A stretch of 64,000 nucleotides of DNA from Nothophaeocryptopus gaeumannii (GCA_031771865.1 JASISA010000002.1:1-64000), one strand, 5' to 3'; positions 1-10,867 are shown, counted from the first letter of the stretch. Numbers and translations: made by a program. Notes: a model not told the origin generated them from the letters alone.

Positions 1-372
1 GCTACGATCGTTACTATTAGTAGTAGGTACTAAGTATAAGGTAGTAGCTACCTAAGGCTTATAGTATTTAGTCTATATCTCCTTTACTTACTTTAGTATT
101 ATCTTAATCTACTTCTTCTACTAAGTAGTACTATCGCTCTAACGCTCTTTAAACTACGCGTACTTCTAAGTAGAGTTAAGTATAATAGTAGCGTATATAA
201 TAGATATCTAGTTAGCTAGTTTAAAGTACTTCTTAGTCTTATACTAGCTATACTCGTAGTAGTTCGTAAAGTACTTATAGGCGCTATCTTCTTTAGCTTC
301 TATAGCGTATTTAACCTTAAAGTCGTCGAGAGTATCGAGGAGGAAGTAGAGTATTAGAAACTAGTCGAATAG
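1..372. repeat. RIP-saturated repeat of unknown identity
   Basis: AT-biased tract made almost wholly of TA, CT, AG and CG steps, with no CA or TG dinucleotide anywhere in it. CpG is retained. This is the footprint expected from complete CpA-to-TpA RIP on both strands. No open frame survives, and I cannot align it to the retrotransposon internal region at 737-6275, so it may belong to a different element or to a part of the older copy's surroundings. Confidence 0.8.
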
Positions 373-498
373 TATTATAGGCGTAGCCTAGTAATACCTA
401 AATACCTAGATATACGTAGTTTAGATACGTAGTATACTAAGTATCTAGATAAACTTTAGCTAAGCCTTAGGGCTCGACTAGTATTATATAATAGAGCT
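373..498 (+). repeat. left part of a RIP-converted LTR (older copy)
   Basis: Aligns base by base with the start of the intact LTR at 6276 once C-to-T and G-to-A changes are allowed: the TGTCACGGGC start reads TATTATAGGC at 373. It stops at about 498, where the younger element begins, and the alignment resumes at 6579. So this is the left half of one LTR split by insertion of a sister copy. It has no CA or TG. Confidence 0.8.
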
Positions 499-736
499 GA
501 TGAACTTCGGCCGAGCCTCGGGGCTCGACTAGCATCATGTGACAGAGCCACGTGACTCTGCCAAGACCCGGAGAAGAGTTTCTTCTCGACGCGCAAAGAT
601 CCGGTCTTCGACTCTTTGCGCTACGTCCTGTCAATAGGATTGACCTATATGGTTAATACAGTGTCTATCCAACCTGTCCGTAGCTCCCTGTACCGTTTGT
701 GATTAGCAACCTACTTCCCGACTCCGGCCCGTGACA
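499..736 (+). repeat. 5' LTR (truncated at its 5' end)
   Basis: Matches the 3' LTR from its 69th base onward. Reading both in full, the only differences are an extra TA near 651 and one extra C in a CCC run near 690. Both extra bases are also supported by the RIP-converted copy, so the 3' LTR is the one that lost them. The LTR ends GTGACA at 736. No canonical tRNA-type TGG primer site follows it, so primer usage is not clear. Confidence 0.85.
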
Positions 737-769
737 CTACGTAGCGCCTACCCTTAGGTGCTATTCACG

Positions 770-2067
770 ATGTCCTACCCAACTCCCCCTATCCTTACGG
801 ATAGTAGGGAGGAGTTCCTGCAGAGCGTAACTGCCCACCCTGAAGCCTGGGCTCTCTTCGCTCAATCTGCCGTTACCTGGATGTCTTCGGTCGCTGAGAA
901 GCTAAGCGACCAAGAGGCTGAGAATGCTTCCTCCCAGACCCAGATTACCCGTCTTACTGCCGTTATCGATTTCCAACGCGAAGAAGCCGACCGTATTCGC
1001 GAGGCCGAGAGACGCTACCCGATTGCCTCGACCGAGAAGACTCCTTCGTCCGAACCCTCCGAACCTATCGTCGAACCTTCTACGCTTACCCCTACGGTCA
1101 CTGTTCCGACTACGAGATCCGAGAGACTACCTGATCCTGACAAGTTCTCCGGAGAAAGAGATGATCTTCAGCGCTTCGATACTCAGATCCGCCAGAAGAT
1201 GGAAGTAAACCGCGACCGATACCCTACTGCTGTCTCTCGTCTTGCCTACGTCCAGAACCGCCTCGCCGGCCTTGCTTATAAACAAGTCGACCCGTACATG
1301 CGCTCCGATACCTCTCGACCTACCGACTTTGAAGGAATCCTACGAATATTAGACGAAGCCTTTGGCGACCCGAACCGCGCGCTTAATGCTCGAAATAAGC
1401 TCTTCGCTTACCGTCAAACTAATAAGGTTTCGGAACCTTTATCGCTGAATTCCAACGCCTGGCTCTTGAGGGAGAGACTCCCAAGGACAACCTCGCAACG
1501 CTACTCGAGCTATCTGTTAATAAGGAGCTCCACGATATGCTCAAATACCGCCCGCCGCCGGACCGTACCGACTTCAACTCTCTTCGAGCTCACCTACAGA
1601 TACTCGAGAACGACTCGAAGTTTTACTCGAAAGCTACTGGCCCTACCCCGAAACCTGCTACTTACCCAACGACTCCGAAGAAGGATACCTACGCTGCAGT
1701 TACTAAAGAAAAATCCGGAGGAGATCCTATGGAACTTGACTATACCCGTCGTACTCAGAAAACGGATAAGGAAACGGGCGCTTGCTTTCGCTGTCATAAA
1801 CCCGGCCATCTTGTCCGCGACTGCCCGCTCCCAGATACCCGTCCAGCCGATATTCAGCAGCGCGATCAAGAGCGTCGGAAACACGTAACGACGACCGGAA
1901 GTAACTCCCGTCCGCCGTCCCCCCCTCAACAGGGGAGCCCCCGTCGAGGCCGCCGTTCGCCGTCACCGCCTACTCCTACGGCTTCTGTCTACTCTCCGCC
2001 CCGTTCTATCTCTCCCCGCCCCTCGGAAAAAGGTACACGTCTAGTAACAGTCGCTACCAGACGTTAA
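770..2067 (+). pseudogene. gag: retrotransposon gag, one frameshift
   Basis: The first ATG after the LTR is at 770. The N-terminal frame runs through a capsid-like region to about 1427, where one A is missing from AATAAGG(A)TTTCGG. The RIP-converted sister copy at 7451 still has it. After the shift the frame continues through a CCHC zinc knuckle (CFRCHKPGHLVRDC, about 1784-1825) and a Pro/Ser/Arg-rich tail to a stop at 2067. Gag binds the element's RNA and forms the virus-like particle. The single-base deletion separates capsid from the nucleic-acid-binding part, so this copy should not make full Gag unless the lesion is a sequencing error. Confidence 0.8.
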
Positions 2068-5000
2068 GTACGCGCTTAGCCCGCCTACCGCTTACTACGA
2101 CTCCCCGTCCCGTGATTCCTGGCTCCCGGATCCAAGCGTTAACGTCCCGTATTCTACCTACCCGCCCGTTAAAGGCTCCTGTTCGCCCGATTCCTACACT
2201 CCCACCCCGGCAAATACGAATCTCTGAAACTAATATCCGCCTGCCCGACCGATTCGACCGTACCCGATCTCCGAAGGTTAGGTTCGAAATACCGCAGAAA
2301 GGAAATAACCGCCGACATGTCCAAGGTTACCTCCTTATCGACACTGGATGAGAGTTACGGTGTAGCCGACATCCGTTGGGTTAAAGAACAAGGACTTCCG
2401 ATATTCCGACTCCGAGACCCGATTTCTTTAGTCCCCTTCGACGACTACGAAGGAGAGCGCTCGCAGACAATCCGCTACGCTACGCGGGTAAACCTACGGA
2501 TAGGCGACCATGTCGAGGAAAACGTTGTCTTACCTATCGGAGAAGTAGGGGCCTACCCTATCCTTCTAGGGATGCCGTGGCTAGAACGCCATAATCCCTC
2601 TTGGAATTTCGAAAGAGGACTACTATCCTTTACAAGCCAGTTCTGCCATTCTACGTGTAATATCCCGCAAGCCCCATGCCAAGTCCGCCTCTTTATGGAA
2701 AAGGTCCCCCGAGACTACCCAAAGGTCGATATTTCAACTATCTCTTTTAATGCTCTCCGAGAATACGCCGCCCCGCGATACCGAGATAAGGGATACAAGA
2801 TTCATGTTACTACTATCGAGGACCTCCAGACAATCCTCGACGCTGAAGAGGTCGCCGAAATCGACTCTCAATTACCCTCCTGTTTCTCAAAGTACCGAGA
2901 AGTGTTCTCGCCGAAGCTAGCTAATCAGTTACCGCCGCACCGTCCGTACGATCATAACATTAAGCTCTTACCGGGGAAAGAGCTACCATTTGGCCCGTTA
3001 TATGCTATGTCCCGGGACGAGCTCCAGGCTCTCCGCGAGTGGCTTCACGAGAACCTACGGAAGGGGTTCATCCGGCCTAGCTCCTCGCCAGTCGCCTCCC
3101 CTGTCTTGTTTGTAAAGAAACCGGGAGGAGGCCTTCGACTTTGTATAGATTTCCGGAAGATAAATGAGATAACTGTTAAGGACAGGTACCCGCTACCCTT
3201 AGTTACCGAGACCTTGAACAATCTTAACGGAATGAAGTATTTTTCGAAGATCGACATTATCTCTGCATTCAATAACGTCCGGATGAAGCCTGGACAGGAG
3301 TTCCTTACTGCCTTCCGTACCCGTTTTGGCCTTTTCGAATCCCTTGTTATGCCGTTTGGACTTACTGGCGCTCCGGCTACCTTTCAGAGGTTTATTAATG
3401 ACACGCTACGCGAGTTTCTCGATCAGTTCTGTACCGCCTACCTGGACGATATCCTGATTTATAGCAAGACCCGTGAAGAACACGAAGAACATGTAGCGAA
3501 GGTCCTCGAACGCCTTCAGAAGGCCGGACTCTACGCTAAAATGTCTAAGTGCGAGTTCTTTAAGTCTGAGACTAAATTCCTTGGCCTACTCGTAGGCGAG
3601 TCCGGTATACGAATGGATCCCGAAAAGATAGCTACGATCGAGAAGTGGCCTACACCGCAGAACGTTACAGACGTCCAGGCCTTCCTAGGGTTCGCAAACT
3701 TTTACCGTCGATTTATCCGAAGATTCTCGATCGTCGCCTTACCGCTTACGGCTCTAACGAAGAAAGATATTGAGTTTAACTGGACACGAGCTTGTCAAGA
3801 CGCCTTTGATCAGTTAAAGGCAGCCTTCAGGGAGGGCCCTATCCTAAGGCCCTTCGACTGGACTAAAGAAGTGATAGTTGAAACCGATGCTTCCGACTAT
3901 GTCTCCGCTGGTGTATTATCCCAATACGACGACGCTGGTATCCTCCGACCTGTAGCCTTCTATTCAGCAAAGCATTCGCCAGCAGAGTGTAACTACGAGA
4001 TTTACGACAAGGAATTGTTAGCGATTATCCGCGCGTTCGAAGAGTGGCGTCCCGAATTAGAGGGTTGTGAACACCCAATTCGAGTACTGTCTGATCACCG
4101 TAACCTGGAATATTTTACGACGACGAAGCAGCTAAATCGCCGCCAGGCCCGATGGGCTGAGTTCCTTTCCCGCTTCCGCTTTACGATCGTTTACCGTCCG
4201 GGAAAACTAGGCCGAAAGCCGGACTCTCTGACCAGGAGGTCAGCTGACCTGCCTAAGGAGGGGGATGAACGCTCACAGCATCAGAGTCAGATAGTATTAA
4301 AGCGTACGAACTTCGAAGAACCTGAAAGGTACATTGCTAGGGCCCCCCCTGGAAGAGATATAGGAGTCCAAACCGGCGAGGAAATAGCGAAACCACGGAA
4401 GAAGGTCTCGTTCTCAGAGATTGTCCAAGTCTGCCTACTTCCTCTTGAAGAGCCTCGCCTATACGCCTTACCAGTACGAACAAGGAGTCAGAGACAAGGA
4501 AGCGAGAGAATTGAGTCCGAAGAAGTATCCCCGACGATTACGATGCCTACAGAGATTAGAGACTTAGTCGACCGAGGCTACCAAAGGGACGAAACGTTAC
4601 TTCGGATTATCGAAGCTAAACGACAGCAGAAGCCGAGATACCCTGGGATTCAGTTAGCCCAATGTGAACTACGGGGTGAACCGAACCAGTACCTATTCTA
4701 CCGCAACCGATTATATATTCCTGAGGACGAAGAGTTATACGACGCGATCGTACGCCTTTGTCACGATACTCCCGCTGCGGGCCACCCGGGTAGAGCCCGT
4801 ACCTTCCAGTTAGTATCTCAGGACTATTACTGGCCTGGAATGAGTTCCTATGTCCGACGCTGGGTACGTAATTGCCATACCTGCCTCAGGACGAAACCGA
4901 GTAATCAGAGGAAGAGTGGTCTCCTCCAGCCGCTTCCTCAGCCAGAACGGGCGTGGTCCGATATCTCGATGGACTTTATAACGTTCTTACCGCTTTCAGA

Positions 5001-6048
5001 AGGGTTCGACGCTATCTTAGTTGTCGCTGATCGTCTTACCAAGCTGAGACACTACGTTCCTGTAATTCAACCGACGGTGCGGAAGATATAGCCCGACTTT
5101 ATGTCCGAAACATTATCCGACTTCACGGCAATCCCGGACTATTGTCTCTGATCGAGATGCTAAGTTCCAGTCCGACTTCTGGCAGTCGCTAAGCCAGCAG
5201 CTTCAGGTTAAACTCCATCCGTCCACTGCCTACCATCCTCAGACGGACGGCCAAACGGAAAGACTCAACGCCGTACTAGAACAACACCTCCGTGCTTATG
5301 TCTCGTACCTTCAGGATGATTGGGTAGAATGGCTACCGCTAGCCGAATTCTCCGCTAACTCTGTCTTTTCAGAAACTACTGGACTATCCCGTTCTACGCT
5401 ACCTACGGGTTCCAGCCGTTATTAGGAGTCGAGGTCCTAGACAATACCGTCCAGCCTACTAGCCGCGACGCCGAATGCTTTGCTAGCGATATGAAGCAGA
5501 TTATCGATTACCTAAAAGCCGAGACTAGCCTCGCGCAGGCTAGGTATGAGGATACTGCGAACCGCACCCGTCAATCATCGTTTCAGTTCCGCGTAGGGCA
5601 GAAAGTCTGGCTAGACGCCCGGAATATAAAGACCCTTCGACCTAAGAAGAAGCTAGACTGGAAGAACCTCGGCCCTTTCACGATCCTCGAGGCCAACCCG
5701 TATACCTGCCGCCTTGAACTACCAGACTCGATGCGAATCCACCCTGTTTTCAATAACGACCTCCTACTACCGGCCGCAGATGACCCTTACCCCTTCCAAC
5801 ATGTTGAGCCTCCGCCGCCAGTCGAAGTAGACGGCCTCGACGAGTGGGAAGTCGAAGAGATTCTAGACTCGAAGGTCGACCGCCGAGGGAGAGGCGGTAA
5901 GCCTCGACTCCGCTACGTTGTTAAGTGGAAAGGATATGACGTACCGACGACCGAACCGGCCTACACGATTACTGAAGATGTCCCGCATATGGTTCGTACG
6001 TTCCATCGTCGCTACCCGACCAAACCGGCTCCCCGCCAGCTGCCCTAG
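2043..6048 (+). pseudogene. pol: retrotransposon pol: protease, RT, RNase H, integrase, chromodomain; frameshifted
   Basis: Pol enters in the -1 frame relative to the gag C-terminus and reaches the protease active-site motif LLIDTG at about 2331-2350, where the frame breaks. A 924-codon frame (2317-5091) then carries the rest of the protease, RT with the YLDD catalytic motif (about 3438-3450), RNase H (ETDAS and DHR motifs), the H2C2 integrase finger and the first catalytic Asp of integrase. Shifts near 5077, 5138 and 5388 break the integrase core. [10 protein letters not shown] is readable between them. From 5389 the frame is open to 6048 and ends in a chromodomain (WEVEEIL ... YVVKWKGYD, about 5845-5990). 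The usual TWEP is TTEP here. Chromodomains in this clade target integration to heterochromatin. Apart from the shifts, the sequence is very well preserved. Confidence 0.88.
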
Positions 6049-6275
6049 TCACGTGACTAGCCTTGACTACCTACCCGACCTATATGAACACCTGTTACCT
6101 GCCTAAAGGCCAAATGAATTCCGAAGAACCATGGAGACCCACTGCTTCGGTAGTGGGGAAACTGTTGCATTTTTTTATACTACACGGTAGTATCTGATGC
6201 CCAAGGAGGATGCGCGCTGCGCAGTCCTACTGCTTTTAAGCGTAGCCAGGAGGCTGACGCATAGGAGGGGCGTAC
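6049..6275 (+). other. retrotransposon 3' untranslated region with polypurine tract
   Basis: Non-coding stretch between the pol stop and the 3' LTR. The purine run AGGAGGGG at 6263-6270, five bases before the LTR, is the likely polypurine tract used to prime plus-strand DNA synthesis. Confidence 0.65.
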
Positions 6276-6578
6276 TGTCACGGGCGTGGCCCGGTGACAC
6301 CTGAACACCTGGATGCACGTGGTTTGGATGCTTGAAGCATCCGGATGAACTTCGGCCGAGCCTCGGGGCTCGACTAGCATCATGTGACAGAGCCACGTGA
6401 CTCTGCCAAGACCCGGAGAAGAGTTTCTTCTCGACGCGCAAAGATCCGGTCTTCGACTCTTTGCGCTACGTCCTGTCAATAGGATTGACCTATGGTTAAT
6501 ACAGTGTCTATCCAACCTGTCCGTAGCTCCTGTACCGTTTGTGATTAGCAACCTACTTCCCGACTCCGGCCCGTGACA
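6276..6578 (+). repeat. 3' LTR, full length 303 bp
   Basis: Starts TGTCACGGGC and ends GCCCGTGACA, a 10-bp perfect terminal inverted repeat with the TG...CA ends required by integrase. It is preceded by a polypurine tract. It gives the full LTR length and shows that the 5' LTR lacks 68 bp. Confidence 0.9.
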
Positions 6579-6766
6579 TACGTAACTCTACTAAGACCTA
6601 GAGAGGAGTTTCTTCTCGACGCGTAAAGATCTAGTCTTTAACTCTTTACGCTATATTCTATTAATAGGATTAACCTATATAGTTAATATAGTATCTATCT
6701 AACCTATCCGTAGCTCTCTATACTATTTATAATTAGTAACCTACTTCCTAACTCTAGCCTATAATA
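6579..6766 (+). repeat. right part of the RIP-converted LTR (older copy)
   Basis: Continues the LTR alignment exactly where the left part (373-498) stopped and ends at ATAATA, the RIP form of GTGACA. No CA or TG is present. Confidence 0.8.
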
Positions 6767-7834
6767 CTACGTAGCGCCTACTCTTAGGTACTATTTACGA
6801 TATTCTACCTAACTCCCTCTATCCTTACGGATAGTAGGAAGGAGTTCCTATAGAGCGTAACTACCTACTCTAAAGCCTAGGCTCTCTTCGCTTAATCTAC
6901 TATTACTTAGATATCTTTAGTCGCTAAGAAGCTAAGCGACTAAGAGGCTAAGAATGCTTCCTCCTAGACCTAGATTACCCGTCTTACTACTATTATCGAT
7001 TTCTAACGCGAAGAAGCCGACTATATTCGCGAGGCTAAGAGACGCTACCTAATTACCTCGACTAAGAAGACTCCTTCGTCTAAACCCTCTAAACCTATTA
7101 TCGAACCTTCTACGCTTACCCCTATAGTTACTATTCTAACTACGAGATCTAAGAGACTACCTAATCCTAATAAGTTCTCTAGAGAAAGAGATAATCTTTA
7201 GCGCTTCGATACTTAGATCTACTAGAAGATAGAAGTAAACTACGACCGATACTCTACTACTATCTCTCGTCTTACCTACGTCTAGAACTACCTCGCTAGC
7301 ATTACTTATAAATAAGTCGACCTATATATATACTCTAATACCTCTCGACCTACTAACTTTAAAGGAATCCTACGAATATTAGACGAAGCCTTTAGCGACC
7401 CGAACTACGCGCTTAATACTCGAAATAAGCTCTTCGCTTACTATTAAACTAATAAGGATTTCGGAACCTTTATCGCTAAATTCTAACGCCTAGCTCTTAA
7501 GAGAGAGACTCCTAAGGATAACCTTATAACGCTACTCGAGCTATCTATTAATAAGGAGCTCTACGATATGCTTAAATACTGCCTACTACTAGACTATACT
7601 AACTTTAACTCTCTTTAGGCTTACCTATAGATACTTAAGAACGACTCGAAGTTTTACTCGAAAGCTACTAGCCCTACCCCCCTAAAGCCTACTACTTACC
7701 TAACGACTCTAAAGAAGGATACCTACGCTATAGTTACTAAAGAAAAATCCGGAGGAGATCCTATAGAACTTAACTATACCTATCGTACTTAGAAAATAGA
7801 TAAGGAAATAGGCGCTTACTTTTACTATTATAAA
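6767..7834 (+). pseudogene. RIP-destroyed gag relic of the older copy
   Basis: Co-linear with 737-1800 of the younger element, with C-to-T and G-to-A changes throughout and many stops. Only one CA (about 7300) and three TG (about 6954, 7568 and 7580) remain. It keeps the A that the younger copy lost near 1427. Homology ends inside the CCHC knuckle codons at about 7834, where a different sequence begins, so the older copy is truncated there. Confidence 0.85.
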
Positions 7835-7955
7835 GCGCTACCTCTTAGAGAACAAATAGGTAATAAGCGCTTCCTCTCGAACGTTAACCTTAGAGTAAAG
7901 TCTCTAGGTAGCGTTTTATTACCTATAAGCTCGATAGTTCGGATAAGGAAGTATA
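7835..7955. repeat. short RIP-affected fragment with terminal inverted repeats
   Basis: Abuts the broken gag relic. CGCTACCT at 7836-7843 is matched by AGGTAGCG at 7906-7913, with further partial pairing inside (TTAGAGA / TCTCTA). It may be the end of another transposon or a tiny MITE-like element. CA and TG are nearly absent until about 7956, where normal composition returns. Confidence 0.4.
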
Positions 7956-8106
7956 TAGTGCACACTAGAGAGATGTAAGGAATAGTTGAGATATATAGGA
8001 GCCCTTTATATACAGCCGATTTAAGCACGAACTATATGAAGCAGGTGGAGTAGATACATAATATTGACCGCTCCTGTCGGGCAATGGCTGAAGAATCGTT
8101 CGTGGA

Positions 8107-9696
8107 CTACGTTCGACTTTCAGTGGAATATTCTAAGCCATTCAAGAATTCTCCGATGTTGCATATAGCGGGATTCGATACTCCCTGTCCAGCTTGCTTG
8201 TGCATACTGTTAATGTACTTTCTGAGTTGCCAAGGATATTCGAAGGCCGAGGGACAATGCGGGCATTTGCGACTGCGCCTGGGCTTGTTGGCGGTAGCTA
8301 GGTGCTTTTCGTGGGAGCGTAGGTGTCTTTGTAAAGTCGTGTTGTCGCGAAATGCTCGACTATGACCAGCCGTGAGATTCGTCTCCGTAGCGCCCCATGA
8401 GCATATGAAATTGCTTTTATTGTGCACCGAGGCGAGGTGCGTTCGACGGGTGCTCCACCTGGGAAACCTCGCTGAGCATTACGTGCATCGATACTCTCCT
8501 AATCGCCACACCCTTTTGTCAGTTCGTGCTACGTAGTGAGCTTTCTCTTTATGCTCCGCGAGCCGACAACGGTGCTGAAAGCCGCAAGCGTCTGTGGCAG
8601 TTAGGCCAGGGGCATGCATAGGGTAAGATGCCCTTATGCACGACACTGGTGTGCCGCTCAAGCGCTTCGGCGTCCTTGTGGGTCTTGCGGCACCATTGTA
8701 CCTAACATCGAAAGTTTTCCGTCTTTTTGTAGTAGGCAAGATAGTTCTCAAGCGCCGCGGCAGTCCGGAAAGCCTTTCGACAAGTTCGAGTGGGATCGTC
8801 CACCGAGATCTCGCTACAGGTGTGAAGGGTTGCGCTACTGGACAGCATCGACCGTCGTGAGCCTTGGCGTGTGCGAAGTAAGGTTCCAAGGAAGAGGCCG
8901 ACGCATAGCAACTATCCACCTTACACACAAACTGTAAAGGTGTCCGGCCGTTCCAATGGCTGCTTCGATCTGCCGTCTGGGAAGTCGTCTAGTCTTCCGG
9001 ATGCGTTGTTCGATCTTTCGGATGCGCAGCTTGACCTTCTGGATGCGGGACTTGATCCTCCATGAAAGCATCGTTGCTCCCAGAGCTCATGGCCAGGCTC
9101 TCATTGTGTGCGCGGAGGGACGGGTCCAGCCACGATTCCCTGTCCGCCACATCCCCATTCGGTGCGGCTGGATACTGGGTCGTCTGTTGTGAGATGCAGA
9201 AGTGCTGCCAGAGCTCGGGCTAGATGAGGCCACTGGAGAAGCCCATCCCGGGTTGTTGGGCGTTTGAGGTGAGGCCTGCTGCATTGGAATGTAAGGTCTC
9301 CCGGTGAACGGCGTTGTTGGCGACAATCCTGGGTCTATTAATGCCATTTCGTCTAGTTGTTGTGTTTGAGAGCACTGATGGTAGTTCTCCTCTGAAGCTG
9401 CCATGACAGTCCCCCGGTGCTGAGTAAGATTTCGTGCTTTGGTTGTTGAGATAGTACGGCGCGCCGTACGTCTGATTGACATTGGCCTGATTGCCGTACT
9501 CTTGGCAGTATTGGGCAATGGGTCGCAGATTGGCATTCGATACTCAATGATCGTCATAGGCGCTGCTCTGCCGGGCGTATCGGTAAGAATAAACGTCAGC
9601 GGGCATGTCAGCGTTGGAGTTTTTTGGGGGTTCTTGATTGTTTGAGTAGACAAGAGGAAGATGTTGACGAAAGGAAGGCTAGTTGTACTCATCCAT
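8107..9696 (-). pseudogene. multi-C2H2 zinc-finger gene killed by C-to-T changes
   Basis: Read from an ATG at 9696 (MDEYN...), the minus strand gives a disordered Asn/Gln/Pro/Ser-rich N-terminus and then repeated fingers: FVCKVDSCYASASSLEPY..HAKAH (from 8931), FRC-VQWC...HTSVVH, a finger with HKEKAH, YRCT-C...HLASVH, and CPHCPSAF. In-frame stops lie at 9679-9681 (TAG), 9544-9546 (TGA), 9220-9222 (TAG), 8989-8991 (TAG), 8702-8704 (TAG) and 8479-8481 (TAA). Each is one C-to-T step from CAG, CAA or CGA. Finger positions expected to be His read Tyr (LRKYINSMH; ENYLAYYKK), again C-to-T. Two finger blocks need small frame changes (near 8840 and 8615), and the stretch around 9230-9400 also reads well in another frame. 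The family would be a nuclear DNA-binding protein; the target is unknown. Position about 0.2 kb from RIP-converted repeats suggests RIP leakage. Confidence 0.65.
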
Positions 9697-9728
9697 TGCA
9701 AAGGCATGAGCGGCCACTCTGTGACCAC

Positions 9729-10164
9729 TGTCTGAGTCTATTGTCCCATTGCTGCGTTGCTACGAATATCCTTGTGCGTTTCAAGTATCCATATCACCTA
9801 TCCCGCGTTGGAGTTCTCCAATGGCGGCACCTGGCATGTACAGATCTGCACAGTGCACAGTCCCGCAGCACTATGAGCCTTATTGAGCCTTATTCCGCCA
9901 CATCTTGGTTGACTACTTCGTACCTGAAAGGTCGTCTTAAGGCATTCAACTCGAAAGGACCATATTCGCCACAAACTGGTTGGTTCTTTTGCTAAGTGAG
10001 TTAGCATTCGCGTATCATGTTCTTCACCGCACATCTGCAGAGCAAAAGCTGTCGAAAGTCTAAAGCTTCGAGACGCCCGCCAGTTGCGTCAAAGCGTCTC
10101 CAGATGGCTCACCAACTCCCACGCGCGGGTGTCACTAGCTCCTGAGACTGACTCTTCCGTGTGG
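9729..10164. other. intergenic, nothing recognised
   Basis: Short overlapping frames only, with no motif or codon pattern that I trust. Confidence 0.5.
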
Positions 10165-10527
10165 TCAAAGAGTATGTACACAATACGCGGTGTGCCCGAG
10201 AAACTGGCCGACTGAAGTAATTCTCACCGCCTGAAACCTCTGTGCGAGTGAGTAGGCAGCAAAGAATCCTCCCTCATCGTCATCAAACTCTTCCTCAAGA
10301 GCGCCTTCGATCCATAGTCGCGCCCAAAAGCTTACGATGAAACACATACCGTCGCTGAAAGACTGATGTTGACGTCCTTCTTGCGTCGCGCTGCAAGCAT
10401 TCAATGTGTAGTTCACAAAGGCTTCAGACACTACTAAAGCCTGCGCATCCGGTAGTGTCATGCATTCAAGCGAGTCCAATGGTGATTCAGGGCGTTGGTG
10501 CAAGATGCTGAGGGACATGCTAAGCAC
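10165..10527 (-). CDS. uncharacterised open frame downstream of MRM2
   Basis: An open frame of about 120 codons on the same strand as MRM2, ending in a helical, acidic segment (EEEFDDDEGG then AAYSLAQRFQAV). The start is uncertain because the frame could be entered by splicing from an upstream exon near 10600-10700 that reads well in another frame. No domain recognised. It could be the last exon of a small gene or a chance frame. Confidence 0.3.
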   Translation of the reverse strand: MLSMSLSILHQRPESPLDSLECMTLPDAQALVVSEAFVNYTLNACSATQEGRQHQSFSDGMCFIVSFWARLWIEGALEEEFDDDEGGFFAAYSLAQRFQAVRITSVGQFLGHTAYCVHTL

Positions 10528-10867
10528 ACTTCTATCGTCTACATCGCGCGCATACCCCGAGACCGTTCAGCCTCAAAGTGGGGTGGTAAGGCTGGCGCTA
10601 ACGGCGGCTCTGGTAGCCTGGTTCCTCGAAAGGTCCGTTCGATGGTTTGGGCGGCTTCATCCAGTCTTGCTCCAGTCAACAGCACAACCATCCCGTGCTC
10701 AGAGTACCGTTCATGAGTTGATCTGGTCGGGCGACAGTGGCATGCGGCTAAGCGAGCACTTCTTGCTTCTGGCTGCCATCCGAAGCTCGCCACAAAATGC
10801 CGTAAAACAGCGTGCCCGCGCCGTATACGGCGTCTCCATGAACAGATTTGCCTGGGCAGAAGTGCAC

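Larger units (their letters stand above)
499..6578 (+). mobile_element. Ty3/gypsy LTR retrotransposon with chromodomain, not RIP-mutated
   Basis: Order of parts: 5' LTR (499-736, lacking its first 68 bp), gag with a CCHC knuckle, protease, reverse transcriptase, RNase H, integrase, C-terminal chromodomain, polypurine tract, then a full 303-bp 3' LTR ending TG...CA with a TGTCACGGGC/GCCCGTGACA inverted end. This order and the chromodomain place it in the chromovirus branch of Ty3/gypsy. CA and TG are normally frequent, so RIP has not acted on it. Coding is broken by six small frame shifts (near 1427, 2030, 2350, 5077, 5138 and 5388) but by no RIP stop. It interrupts an LTR of an older RIP-converted member of the same family. 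The left target-site duplication cannot be seen because the 5' LTR start is missing. Confidence 0.93.

Noticed and set aside
499..6578. Active retrotransposon call
   Set aside because: The frame is broken six times as given; activity can be claimed only if the indels prove to be sequencing errors.
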